A stretch of 64,000 nt of DNA from positions 186,001-250,000 of the forward strand of contig CAWCAT010000037.1 of the NCBI GenBank assembly GCA_963793625.1. The letters run 5' to 3'. Positions 50,579 to 60,101 of the stretch are shown here, piece after piece; position 1 is the stretch's first letter; every line of letters starts with the position of its first letter. Both the position numbers and the translations under genes were made by a program. The notes beneath the pieces are model-generated. The model saw only the letters and a list, made by a program, of their open reading frames with translations, had not been told where the DNA came from and did not search any database. Origin of the DNA: G963668605 sp963793625. GTDB lineage: Bacteria; Acidobacteriota; Terriglobia; Bryobacterales; Bryobacteraceae.

Positions 50579-52291
50579 TTAGAAACTCTTCAGTTGCATG
50601 TCGCCCTTTGGCCGGGCGAGCGTGTGGTAATGATCGATGCGATAGCTCGACCACCACGCTAGCCAGCGCGGGTCCTTTTCGAGAAATGAGCCCAGCCGGG
50701 CGACCATTTCTTTGCGAATTAATTGATGTTCAGGAGAGAGTGCACGATTCACAGGATCCTCTTCCTGCAGGTTGTACAACTCGTCGATAGAAGAAGCGAT
50801 GTTGTAGCTGTATAGATAGTGCTCGCCGGATGCGAGACGTCTCTGAATTCCGCACGCGAAGTTTGCGCTGACGTGCCAGCCGCACTCGAACAGCCATTCG
50901 CGCTCGGAGTCGGAGCCGCCGTTCAACAGCGGTTGTAGCGGCCGTCCGTCCAGGCGCTCGTCGGGTTGCACGCCAACCATCGACAGCAGCGTCGGAGCGA
51001 TATCAAGATGCGAGACGGACTGGGCCACTCGGCTCGGCTTCACTCCAGCAGACTTCGGCATTTTCACTGCGAGCGGCACGCGCAGGACCTCGGGCTGGAG
51101 ATAAACGCCCTTGTCGATCACGGCCTGACGGCCGTTCATCTCGCCATGGTCCGAGGTGAAGATAATGACCGCGTCGTCATATAGATGCCGCTCTTTCAAG
51201 GCGTTGATGAACCGGCCCACTGCCCGATCCACTATTTCCATCTGGAGGGCGTTGGCGACGCGGTAGTCCTCGAGAGTTTTGGAGTCATATAGGCCCCAAT
51301 ACTTGCGGTAGAGATCGTATATTTTCGGTTCTTGCGCCGAAGCCGCCCAGTTGCGCGCCCGGATGGCTTCATAGCTGTTGGGCAGACGTAAAGCCCGGCG
51401 CAGCTCCGCTTCCCGCTTCTGGAATCCGTCAGGAATAGAGAAGGGTTGGTGGGGATCGAAGAAGTCCAACTGCAGGTAGATGGGGGATTCGGCAGAAGCC
51501 AACTGCATAGCGCTATCGAGCTTTCCGATGGCGCGCTCGGCGAGATAGCTGCTGTACTGCGCCTCGATTGGAAAGGCTTTGCCATCGCTCTGTTGAATCC
51601 ACCCGCCCATCGAATTGCCGCGTGAGGTGCGATCCTGTTGCAATCCGCAAATTTCACGTGCGTACTTCTGGGACCGCACGCCCAGCCGGCGAAGGTGATC
51701 GAGGTAGCTTTCGTCGCTGCGGATTGGTGGATCCCAGCGGTCCCAGCCGTCGGCATTATCGTCGAAGGCGTCGAAGAACTTCTGACTTCCGAGGTGGCCT
51801 TTGCCGCAGTGCTTGGTTACGTAGCCGGTCGCTTTCAGGTATTCGGGGAAAATCCGGTCGCTGGCGCGCAGCGAAATCTCGAAACCATCGTGTGCTCGTT
51901 CATTGTTCGCCAGCAGATAGGTGTGCCTGCCGGTCAACAGTGCGGCACGGGCGGGGGCGCAGAGCGGACTGGTGCAGAAGGCATTGGTGAAGAAGACACT
52001 GTCGGCGAAGAGGCTGCGCAGCGCGGGTAATTCCATTTGTTGTCCCACGAAGCGGCCGGGCAGCCAGTGATCCGGACTCATCATGTCGGCCGAGATCAGG
52101 AAGATGTTGGGCCGGGTGCCGGTCGGCAGCCTTTTGAAAGAATTGACGCCCCGCTTACGGTCGATAAACCCGGGAGTACCGGATTCGATCCGTTGCGAGG
52201 TCTGGGCGGCCAACCCGGCGCAGGCGGCGCTGCCAGCAGCTCCCAGCGCGAGGAAGCGACGGCGTGTTGAAGCTTGATTTTCTGATTCCAC
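50579..52291 (-). CDS. Exported cysteine-type sulfatase
   Basis: This 570-residue S1-family sulfatase has a Tat-like signal (STRRRFLALGAAGSAACAG) and the formylglycine site at Cys111 in CAPARAALLTGRH. The first metal site reads LISADMMSPD, where one of the usual paired Asp is replaced (ADM rather than ADD). The later site is FTSDHGEMNG. The middle section (YLQLDFFDPHQPFSIPDGF) is standard. It is longer than the other sulfatases here and has a C-terminal extension ending MQLKSF. It is the first gene of the minus-strand operon to 42.4 kb, divergent from the regulator at 52410 with the repeat at 52364-52388 between them. Confidence 0.88.
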   Translation of the reverse strand: MESENQASTRRRFLALGAAGSAACAGLAAQTSQRIESGTPGFIDRKRGVNSFKRLPTGTRPNIFLISADMMSPDHWLPGRFVGQQMELPALRSLFADSVFFTNAFCTSPLCAPARAALLTGRHTYLLANNERAHDGFEISLRASDRIFPEYLKATGYVTKHCGKGHLGSQKFFDAFDDNADGWDRWDPPIRSDESYLDHLRRLGVRSQKYAREICGLQQDRTSRGNSMGGWIQQSDGKAFPIEAQYSSYLAERAIGKLDSAMQLASAESPIYLQLDFFDPHQPFSIPDGFQKREAELRRALRLPNSYEAIRARNWAASAQEPKIYDLYRKYWGLYDSKTLEDYRVANALQMEIVDRAVGRFINALKERHLYDDAVIIFTSDHGEMNGRQAVIDKGVYLQPEVLRVPLAVKMPKSAGVKPSRVAQSVSHLDIAPTLLSMVGVQPDERLDGRPLQPLLNGGSDSEREWLFECGWHVSANFACGIQRRLASGEHYLYSYNIASSIDELYNLQEEDPVNRALSPEHQLIRKEMVARLGSFLEKDPRWLAWWSSYRIDHYHTLARPKGDMQLKSF

Positions 52292-52363
52292 GGTTTTAGC
52301 GGCCTGACGCTTGAAAAGCCCGGCTCGCTGTGAGTATAGTCAGGAGGGTCTGAAAAACGTTGA

Positions 52364-52388
52364 GAATCACGGTGATTGCACGTGATTC
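52364..52388. promoter_or_regulatory. Candidate operator between sulfatase and regulator
   Basis: GAATCAC (52364-52370) and GTGATTC (52382-52388) form a perfect inverted repeat with an 11-bp spacer, and a further GTGATT lies inside (52372-52377). It sits in the 118-bp divergent promoter region, 22 bp before the regulator start. Confidence 0.45.
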
Positions 52389-52409
52389 ACAGGCGATTCC
52401 GCTTTAGCT

Positions 52410-53687
52410 ATGTATGAGATACGGGACGATCCGAATCTAGCGCAGGATGAAAGATGGCAGTTGGCGCAGCGCATTGCCCACAGCGAAATCTTTCGTCGAG
52501 CACCGCGCCTGCGGTCCTTTCTTCTGTTCGTGGTCGAAAAGGCCGTCCGAAACCAGCCTTCCGACCTCAATGAGTACACCATCGGTACAGAGGTCTTTGA
52601 GCGCCCCGCTTCATTTAATACCGCGGACGACTCCCTGGTGCGTTCCTCCGCCCGCCAACTGCGAGCTAAGCTGCACGAGTACTTTGAAACCGAAGGCCGT
52701 TCAGAGCCGCGAATCCTGGAGATCCCCAAGGGCTCCTATCTTCCCGAATTCCTCGACCGCCCTGGAGATATGGTTGCCGAACCTACAAAACCGTCGGCAC
52801 CCTCGGTTCCGCCGAGCAACAAACGAGAGGTTCGTATACTCGGCGCCTTGTGCGTGATGTTTGCTCTGGCTGCCGCCTTGGGCTGGCTGCGCAATCCGCC
52901 CCAGGAAAAGCCCCGAAACGTCGCTCAGAACCTGGCGCTTTCGATCTTCCCGCAGCGGGGGACTGAGTTGGAGTTGGTGCTGGTGGATTCAGCCCTGGTT
53001 GTGGTCAACGCGTCTCGCTCTGATATTGTCTCGCTGGACCAATACATACATCGTGAAGAACAAAGCCCTCTTCCACTGCCGAGGGCCGTGCCGGGTGGAG
53101 CCACGCCGCCGACCTTCCCCGGTGGCAGGCTGATCACCAGTTTCCGTGATGCGATTTTCGGGGCGCAATTCGCGGAACTGGGTGTCGAGAGAGGTTGGAA
53201 AGTCATGGTCCGGCATAGCCGGCTGATGCAATCGAGAGATTTCCGAAAGGGTAACTTCGTGATCCTTGGCAGCACCTGGTCGAATCCCTGGGTTGGGATG
53301 TTCGAGGAGAAGTGCAATTTCCGGTTTGTGCGGGATCCCGCGACTGGGCATTTCGGGATTCGGAATTCGGCTCCCCGGGATGGCGAGAGTGCATTCTACT
53401 TCTCAAGTCCGGAACAGGCGCGCAACGGTGTATCGCATGCCCGCATCGCCCTGATGCCGAACCTGTCGGACAGCGGCAAGGTTCTGTTGATCTCGGGCTT
53501 ACACACCGAAAGTTCGGAAGGCGCAACTGAGGCCGTGCTCGCGCCGGACTTTCTGTCGCAAGTGGAGCGCTTGATACCGGGCCAGCGAATCGATCAATTG
53601 AAAGCGTTGGAGCTGCTGATTGAATTGCGGAGCGTAAACGGTACCGTGCAGGAGCGTAAGCTCTCGGCCGCGCGCTTCACCCGCTGA
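52410..53687 (+). CDS. Membrane-anchored regulator candidate, intact
   Basis: This 425-residue protein is the only intact member of its subtype here. The N-terminal region at about residues 15-115 is conserved among the four paralogues (IFRRAPRLRSFLLFVVEKAV, LNEYTIGTEVFERP, DSLVRSSARQLRAKLHEYFE, RILEIPKGSYLPEF). It is very common in Acidobacteria and has the helical, basic character of a winged-helix DNA-binding region. One membrane helix (about 142-160) is followed by a periplasmic domain with VILGSTWSNPWVGMFEEKCN and LMPNLSDSGKVLLISGLHT. The layout is like ToxR/CadC one-component sensors. DNA binding is inferred, not shown. It is divergent from a sulfatase operon and converges with the next regulator, leaving 1 bp between stops. 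Confidence 0.75.
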   Translation: MYEIRDDPNLAQDERWQLAQRIAHSEIFRRAPRLRSFLLFVVEKAVRNQPSDLNEYTIGTEVFERPASFNTADDSLVRSSARQLRAKLHEYFETEGRSEPRILEIPKGSYLPEFLDRPGDMVAEPTKPSAPSVPPSNKREVRILGALCVMFALAAALGWLRNPPQEKPRNVAQNLALSIFPQRGTELELVLVDSALVVVNASRSDIVSLDQYIHREEQSPLPLPRAVPGGATPPTFPGGRLITSFRDAIFGAQFAELGVERGWKVMVRHSRLMQSRDFRKGNFVILGSTWSNPWVGMFEEKCNFRFVRDPATGHFGIRNSAPRDGESAFYFSSPEQARNGVSHARIALMPNLSDSGKVLLISGLHTESSEGATEAVLAPDFLSQVERLIPGQRIDQLKALELLIELRSVNGTVQERKLSAARFTR

Positions 53688-53688
53688 G

Positions 53689-54958
53689 CTACTTCTGCAG
53701 TATCGTGTGGGACTGGTATTCGGTGGATAAGAGCCGGAAGCCGCTGGTCGTGCACTTGACCACTACCTGATAGCTTGACGGGAATCCGGGCAAGCCAGCG
53801 CGTAGGAAGCGGGCTTTCAGGTCCTTCATCTTTTCCTCGGTCGAGAAGAACTCCATTGCACCTTGGGAGCCTGGCGACCCCGCGCCAGAGAATATCACGG
53901 TTCGTTTCGGCTTGTCGGCCACACCTTCGCTGGGGAGGACAGTGATCAGCCCATAAAGCGTAAATAGCTCGCCAGGACCGCCGATGCGCGCCGCAAATAG
54001 CACCTTCGGTGCTTCCCGTGTGCGCTGATTGAGCACTGCAAAGAAGTGCGCGTCAGGGTGGTAATCGATCGTCAAGCGGTGTATTCCGCAGCAACTTGGA
54101 TACGACGTCGCTGCCCATCGGTGTGCCAACTACAATTGTATTGCGCTCGCGGAGCGCGGATAGTGGAGCTTCCTCTTCCGGCAGAATCTGGTATGCGGAT
54201 CCGAGAGCCTTGAGGGTGTTGGTGACTGTAGCAATTCCGCTGGACTCCGCCACTGGCACGGAAAGCTGTGCGGGTGAAAGGAACAACTCAGTGCCTTCCT
54301 TCAGCGGACGGGTTTTGCGGTAAAGCGGATACATTTCCTGCGAAGCGGGAAGGCGAAAGACATTCGGGGGAACATTGGGCCGTACCAGTAGATGCAGATA
54401 GGTCGTCCAGCAGATCAGTACATTACCTTCGGGACCGGCGAGCGGACCCCAGGCTTCCGCTAGAATCGGAGATGCCTTCACATACGAGCGAGGAATTGAG
54501 AAATACAGGGCTGTTGCTCCGATTAACAGACCTAAGATAAAGGTTGCAGGGAGCAGCCAGCGCCCGGATCGGCGTACTGGTTCTTGCGCCTCCGCCAAAT
54601 CTTCCGGCGCTCGTGTCACGAAAACAGGTAGGTAGCCGCCTTTCGGGATCTCGATGCGAATGGGATCATCGGGCGATTCGGTAGAGTAGAACTTCCTCAG
54701 GCGCAGCCGCAACTCGTACGCACGGCTGCGAACTGAAGAGTCCTCGACAAGCGAATAATCCGCCGGACGGCCGAGGACATCCACGCCGATCCGGTATTCG
54801 TTGAGCTCATCGCCGCGCCCGGCGATTTCCATTTCACAGACGTATTTCAGAAAAGTCCGAAGCTGGCCCGAGCGCGCGAACGTGCGGCTATTCAGGACCG
54901 CATCGAGCGCGGCGCGCTTCTGCTCGAGTGACACGTTCGGGTTTCCACAAGACGTCAT
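53689..54958 (-). pseudogene. Membrane-anchored regulator candidate, one frameshift
   Basis: The first frame (54958 to about 54070) holds the conserved N-terminal region (FARSGQLRTFLKYVCEMEIA, LNEYRIGVDVLGRPADY, DSSVRSRAYELRLRLRKFY, RIEIPKGGYLPVF), a membrane helix at about 134-153, and a periplasmic part with ILAEAWGPLAGPEGNVLICW and RERNTIVVGTPMGSDVVSKL. One extra base near 54072 breaks the frame. The next frame reads TIDYHPDAHFFAVLNQ, TLYGLITVLPS and RTVIFSGAGSPGSQGAMEFF to 53689. It is most like the 61485 paralogue (shared EAWGPL, NVLIC, FLKYVCEMEIAGR), so two subtypes exist. It is divergent from the TonB receptor at 55118. Confidence 0.7.
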
Positions 54959-54991
54959 AATACACCGGCGATCATATTACATCGTAATCCG

Positions 54992-55021
54992 AACCGTAAC
55001 GGCAACCGTATGGTAACCGTG
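54992..55021. promoter_or_regulatory. Three AACCGTR direct repeats in a divergent promoter
   Basis: AACCGTA at 54992-54998 and 55004-55010 and AACCGTG at 55015-55021 repeat about once per helical turn (12 and 11 bp). They lie in the 159-bp space between the regulator and the TonB receptor, a position that suits an operator for either gene. Confidence 0.45.
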
Positions 55022-55117
55022 CGAGCACTTGTTTAGGCCCCGTTGGGAGTGTATGGTAAGGTCCAGTTAGCTAATCAGGTCTTTAACTCGCAAGCTAGAA
55101 AGAACGGAATATATAGA

Positions 55118-58100
55118 ATGCGTTTTCCCTGCACAGTCATCCTCGTAGGATGCGCTCTGCTGCACTTGTTTTCCAGCGCGCCCGCGCACGCACAGACGGT
55201 AGCCGGTGCCATCACCGGTACGGTCGTTGATTCATCGGGCCTAACCGTTCCCACCGCCAGACTTTCGTTGCTAGACGAAGGAAGCGGTTTTCTGCGGACG
55301 GCCACGCCGGCAGCAAATGGCACATTCGTGTTTACGGCAGTGCCGCCCGGCGCCTACACCATCACCGTGGAGAACTCCGGATTCACCACGGTGGCAAAAA
55401 AGAATATCAATCTTTCGTCAAATGAACGGCTCGTCGCCGGCGAGTTCGTCTTGCGCCCAAGCACAGTTTCCGAGACCGTTACGGTTACCTCGGAAGGGGC
55501 CGCTGTCGAGGTCGAAAGCAACGATCGTTCTTCGCTGCTGACCGGCGATCAAATGAAGATGCTGATGAGCCGCGGCGGCAACATGACGGCCCTGCTCAGC
55601 CTGCTGCCAGGCGCAGTCGGAGCTGAGAACGAGTTCGAACGCGATTTCTTTGGTACGCACCAGACCCCGAGCTTTGGCGGAGTCTCGAACGTGGCCAACT
55701 CCGTCAAGGTTGACGGCTTAACGGGCACCGACCTGGTCAACCCCAATTTTCAGATCAACCCCGTGAGCATCAACTCGATCTCCGAGGTCAGAGTACTGCT
55801 CGCAAACTACAAAGCGGAGTATGGGAGCAACGGCGGCGCTGTGGTCGTCGCGATCACAAAGGGCGGTGGGCGCGGCTTTCACGGGTCAGTCAACTACAAT
55901 TTCCGCAATGAAGGATTAAACGCCAACAACTACTTCAACAACCTAAACAATGTTCGTCGTGCGTACTACCGCTTCCACAGCATAGGGGCGAACTTTAGCG
56001 GCCCGCTATACGTTCCGGGAAAGTTCAACACCGCAAAGAACAAGTTATTTTTCTTCTATGCCGAAGACGTGAACCGCGCCAAGATGCCCGGCAATCTGGT
56101 GCAGGCGACCATGCCTACCGCACTTGAGCGGACTGGGGATTTCTCGCAAACCGTTGACCTGAACGGGAATCGTGTTTCGATTCTCGATCCGCTTAACAAT
56201 CGCGTTGCATTTCCTAACAACGTGATTCCGCCCAACCGGGTTAACAAGAATGGCGTGAACATTCTCAACATCTTCCCGCTTCCGAACTTCTTTGACACCG
56301 CTATCAGCCGCAGAAATTACAACTACAATTTCCAGGAAACCTTCGCCAAGCCGACTCGGCAGGAATCGCTCCGGCTGGATTACAACGCCACCGACAAATT
56401 ACGCATATTCTTCCGTGGCACTACCTACAAGGAAGGATGGGAAGCGTATTATATCGGCGGGGGCCAGCAGTGGCCGTTTTCACGACAGAACCTGCTCGGC
56501 AGCAACCCCGCGCTGACGACTGCGATTACCTACGTTCCTACACCCAGCATCGTCATCGAAGCCACTGTCGGGCTTTCGGGTTCCAGGGGAGAGATGGTAC
56601 CGGCCGGCGCGAGCGACTTCTCCGCTCTGGACCGCGCGAAGGCGGGAATCAACCTTCCGCAGATTTTCCCGGCTAACAACCCGAAGAATGTTATGCCTTT
56701 TGCCAGTTTCGGGGGCATCACAGGAGCCGTTAACATTTCACTCCGCAACGATTTTCCGCTGCGCAGTTGGGCCTACCGCATCCCCATTGGCGGCAGCATC
56801 ATCAAGGTCGCCGGTGCGCACACAGTTAAGGCTGGGTTCTCGCTGGAGAGCGCACGGCTCAATCGCCGCGCCAATGCATTGTTTGCCGGCCAGTTCGACT
56901 TTGGCCGCGATGCCAACAACCCATTCGACAGCAACTGGGCGTATTCGAACGCGGTGCTCGGTAATTTTCGTTCTTACACGGAATCCGCAAGCCGTCCTAA
57001 CATCGACCTGCGCGGTAAGGTCATAGATTGGTATGTCCAGGACACCTGGAAAGTCACACGACGCCTGACGGTCAACTATGGAATGCGCTTTAGCTACAGC
57101 GCGCCTTACAAGCAGGCCAACGATATCGGGGCGAACTTCCTGCCATCAGCATTCAGTCAGCGTGAGAAGATCATCCTCTATCGCCCGGTGCTCGACAGCA
57201 ACGGAAAACGCGTGGCGCAAAACCCGCTGACCGGCGAATTGGCCGGCGTATCCTATATCGGCGCCGTGGTGCCAAACTCCGGCAACATGAAGAATGGCCT
57301 GGTTTTCGCGGGAGCGAACGGCGTGCCCGACGGATTCGTGGAGAATCGCGGCGTGCATTTCGCCCCACGCTTCGGCTTTGCTTATGACGTCTTCGGCGAC
57401 GGCAAGACGGCGTTCCGCGCCGGTTTCGGTACGTCCTATCAGTCACAGGCGAAGACGAGCACCCTGACGGTGGACAACATGCAGACTACGCCCACCATCT
57501 TCAACAGCACCTTCGATACCTTCAATCCGAGCGCCGGAGTTACCTTCCCGGTTACTATTCAGGGAATCGATCAGCACATGAAGACTCCGACCGTTTATAG
57601 CTTTAGCTCCGGCATACAGCGTGCCATTGGTTTCGCCACTCTGCTTGACGTAGCTTACGTCGGAACGCTGAGCCGCCAATTCACGCAGAACCAGAACCTT
57701 AACACGCTGCCATACGGTGCGCGCTTCCTGCCCGAGAACATCGACTCCACCACGAAGCGTGTTCTGCCCGACGATTATCTGCGTCCCTACCTGGGTTACA
57801 CCACGGTTACGGTGCCGCGCACCAGCACTTCCAACTATCATTCGCTCCAGACTCAAGCCAACCGCCGCTTTGCCCACGGGCTACAGTTTGGTGCAAGTTG
57901 GACCTGGTCGAAGAATATGGGCTTTACAGGCAACTATCCTGTTTACCTAAGCAACGATCTGAATTACGGCAAGACCTCACTCGACCGGACCCACACACTA
58001 GCAATCAACTGGCTCGCCGACGTACCGCGAGGCAGTAAGGTGTGGAACGTCCGCCCGGTGCGCGCAATCTTCGACGGCTGGCAACTATCAGGCGTCGCCT

Positions 58101-58540
58101 ACTTCCAGAGCGGACGTCCGTGGGCTGTTGGACACAGTCTCGTGAGCGGTCAGGATCTGGTGGGCGGCGGCGATTGGTCGCGGCCTGTTGTACTCAGCAA
58201 CCCGACGCTACCGCACGGCGAACGCACCTACTCGCGCTTCCTCAATACCGGTGTATTCGCCCCTCCCGGAGCGACCATCGGCAACGCACCCGTTGACGTC
58301 TTCCGCGGTCCTGGGCGCAACAACTGGGATATGTCCTTGTTCAAGAATTTCAAGATTGAAAAGGCAAGACTCCAGTTCCGTTGGGAGATGTACAACATCT
58401 TCAATCATGCATCGTTCTATAGCGTCGATAACACGGCGCGTTTCGATGCAGTCGGCAACCAGGTCAACACTCGGTTCGGCCAACTCACAGCCGCGCTTAC
58501 CCCGCGCGTCATGAAAGCATCACTTAGTTTGTCGTTCTGA
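55118..58540 (+). CDS. Oar-type TonB-dependent receptor, intact
   Basis: The start at 55118 (MRFPCTVILVGCALLHLFSS) gives a proper signal peptide; the longer frame from 55043 does not. The product is about 1140 residues. It has a carboxypeptidase-regulatory domain (AGAITGTVVDSSGLTVPTAR), a plug region in which the usual LPLNGR is replaced by LMSRGGNMTALLSLLPGAV, VKVDGLTGTDL, and a long barrel ending MKASLSLSF. FDFGRDANNPFDSNWAYSNA and DTWKVTRRLTVNYGMRFSY show that it belongs with the receptors at 18611 and 30927. It is divergent from the 53689 regulator and followed by two tandem secreted repeat proteins. Confidence 0.92.
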   Translation: MRFPCTVILVGCALLHLFSSAPAHAQTVAGAITGTVVDSSGLTVPTARLSLLDEGSGFLRTATPAANGTFVFTAVPPGAYTITVENSGFTTVAKKNINLSSNERLVAGEFVLRPSTVSETVTVTSEGAAVEVESNDRSSLLTGDQMKMLMSRGGNMTALLSLLPGAVGAENEFERDFFGTHQTPSFGGVSNVANSVKVDGLTGTDLVNPNFQINPVSINSISEVRVLLANYKAEYGSNGGAVVVAITKGGGRGFHGSVNYNFRNEGLNANNYFNNLNNVRRAYYRFHSIGANFSGPLYVPGKFNTAKNKLFFFYAEDVNRAKMPGNLVQATMPTALERTGDFSQTVDLNGNRVSILDPLNNRVAFPNNVIPPNRVNKNGVNILNIFPLPNFFDTAISRRNYNYNFQETFAKPTRQESLRLDYNATDKLRIFFRGTTYKEGWEAYYIGGGQQWPFSRQNLLGSNPALTTAITYVPTPSIVIEATVGLSGSRGEMVPAGASDFSALDRAKAGINLPQIFPANNPKNVMPFASFGGITGAVNISLRNDFPLRSWAYRIPIGGSIIKVAGAHTVKAGFSLESARLNRRANALFAGQFDFGRDANNPFDSNWAYSNAVLGNFRSYTESASRPNIDLRGKVIDWYVQDTWKVTRRLTVNYGMRFSYSAPYKQANDIGANFLPSAFSQREKIILYRPVLDSNGKRVAQNPLTGELAGVSYIGAVVPNSGNMKNGLVFAGANGVPDGFVENRGVHFAPRFGFAYDVFGDGKTAFRAGFGTSYQSQAKTSTLTVDNMQTTPTIFNSTFDTFNPSAGVTFPVTIQGIDQHMKTPTVYSFSSGIQRAIGFATLLDVAYVGTLSRQFTQNQNLNTLPYGARFLPENIDSTTKRVLPDDYLRPYLGYTTVTVPRTSTSNYHSLQTQANRRFAHGLQFGASWTWSKNMGFTGNYPVYLSNDLNYGKTSLDRTHTLAINWLADVPRGSKVWNVRPVRAIFDGWQLSGVAYFQSGRPWAVGHSLVSGQDLVGGGDWSRPVVLSNPTLPHGERTYSRFLNTGVFAPPGATIGNAPVDVFRGPGRNNWDMSLFKNFKIEKARLQFRWEMYNIFNHASFYSVDNTARFDAVGNQVNTRFGQLTAALTPRVMKASLSLSF

Positions 58541-58546
58541 TGTTCA

Positions 58547-58583
58547 GGACGGGAATCTCTGTTGAATACAGGGGGTCCCGTCC
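58547..58583 (+). terminator. Stem-loop after the TonB receptor gene
   Basis: GGACGGGA (58547-58554) pairs with TCCCGTCC (58576-58583), and a smaller hairpin CTGT/ACAG lies in the loop. It begins 7 bases after the receptor stop. There is no T run, so it may be a terminator with help or a stabilising 3' hairpin before the next gene. Confidence 0.45.
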
Positions 58584-58633
58584 ACTTACTTATCACTTCC
58601 AACTTTTTGCCTTCCCTCTACGTCCTATCTTCC

Positions 58634-59975
58634 ATGGTGCATCTTCGCTTATTCCTACTCCTGTTAGCCACCGCTGTGGCAGCGATCTGCTTTGAAGAGC
58701 AAGCGCAACTGCAGGTTGTCACGGCTGCCGAAGCCGTAGGTGCGGAGAACATTCTGAGCACGGCCCCTGATGATCCTGCAATCAGAACTGGTTTGATCAG
58801 GTACTATTTCTTCTCGCAGCTCACTCCATTGGCGAACGAGAGTATGGAGCGGCGCCGCCGGGTACACATTCTTTGGCTGGCTGAAAATTACCCGCAGTCG
58901 CCGGTACTTGGAAGAATGGAGGGGAGCATTGAGCGCGGTGAAAGTACTAACGACTGGTCGGCGCTGGAAACGATCTGGCGAAAACAGATTGCGAAGCCCA
59001 AGGCGCAGGCGGCGGTACTCGCTAATGCGGGTTATCTTCTCAGGCTGGCGGACCGTGAACTCGCAGCAGCGTTGTTACAGCAAGCCTTGAAACTGGACCC
59101 GGGCAGTCGGGTGTATGCCGAGACTCTTGGACTTCTGTACGCAGAAGCTGCACTCGGAGTCACGAAGGAGATATTAGAATCGCCGCACGAAGTAAGTGTC
59201 GAGGAGAGCAAGTCAAAGTTTGCGGAGCAGGCCCGCGCGAGTCTGGAAAAATCCCGAAGTAAGGCATTACTGAGGCGGGCGAGCCGTTATCTTAACTTGT
59301 ATAGAGGGGTGGGCCCTGCCGCTAAGTTCGGATTTGACCCGGTTGCGTTATCGCAAAAGCTGATGCAGCTGGCTCACAAGGTGAATCCCGTATCGGAAAA
59401 CGAGTTAGCGAGAATGTGGAACTACTACGGCAGTCCAGCGATCGTCGAGAGAAACCGCGATGTGAAGTTGGAACTAATCAGGACCTGGATCGAAGCGTTA
59501 CAGCAGGGAATTGCCGTATTTGACGGTGCATTTCGTTCGCGAGCTCTCGGCGACTTAGCAAGAGCGGAGTACCTTGCAGGCAACTGGGATGCTGCCTTTG
59601 ATTATTCCGGGCAGCTACTCGTCTGGGTGAGGCAGAATGCGAAGAGATCCTACATACTTCGGTGAAGACTCCGACGCCATTCACCGCGCTAATACCATTC
59701 TGGGGCTTGTGGCCATGGAACGCGGTGACGTAGATGCAGCAGCAAAATTCCTCATTGCATCTGGGAAGGTCCACAGCTCGCCAGTTCTGGGCAGCTTCGG
59801 GCCGAGCATGCTCCTGGCTCAGGCTCTGCTGCAAAAAGACAGGCGTGAGGCCGTTCTGGAGTATTTTCGTTTGTGCACCGGCTTTTGGAAAATGGGAAAG
59901 GAACGCCTCGATAAATGGACGGAGCAAGTGCGGGCGGAAGATACACCTGAGTTCGGTACGTCGCTGATCCACTAA
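58634..59975 (+). pseudogene. Secreted helical-repeat protein 1, one frameshift
   Basis: The start at 58634 (MVHLRLFLLLLATAVAAICF) gives a signal peptide. The body of about 440 residues is alpha-helical with TPR-like stretches (AAVLANAGYLLRLADRELAA ALLQQALKLDP; SRALGDLARAEYLAGNWDAA). A one-base shift near 59640 moves to a second frame with TILGLVAMERGDVDAAAKFL, SPVLGSFGPSMLLAQALLQK and a C-terminus FGTSLIH. It is clearly paralogous to the next gene over its full length. Function is unknown. Lying directly behind a receptor and ahead of another regulator, it may be a periplasmic partner of either. Confidence 0.65.
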
Positions 59976-60101
59976 TTGTGTCCACACTTCAATATCGGTG
60001 TACGTCAGGTGTGGCAGGGAGCTCTCACGCGCCAGGCACTGAGTTACCATCCCGAGTTAGTCGGGGAATAAGCAACTCTATCTCGGAGAGGACACAATCC
60101 C

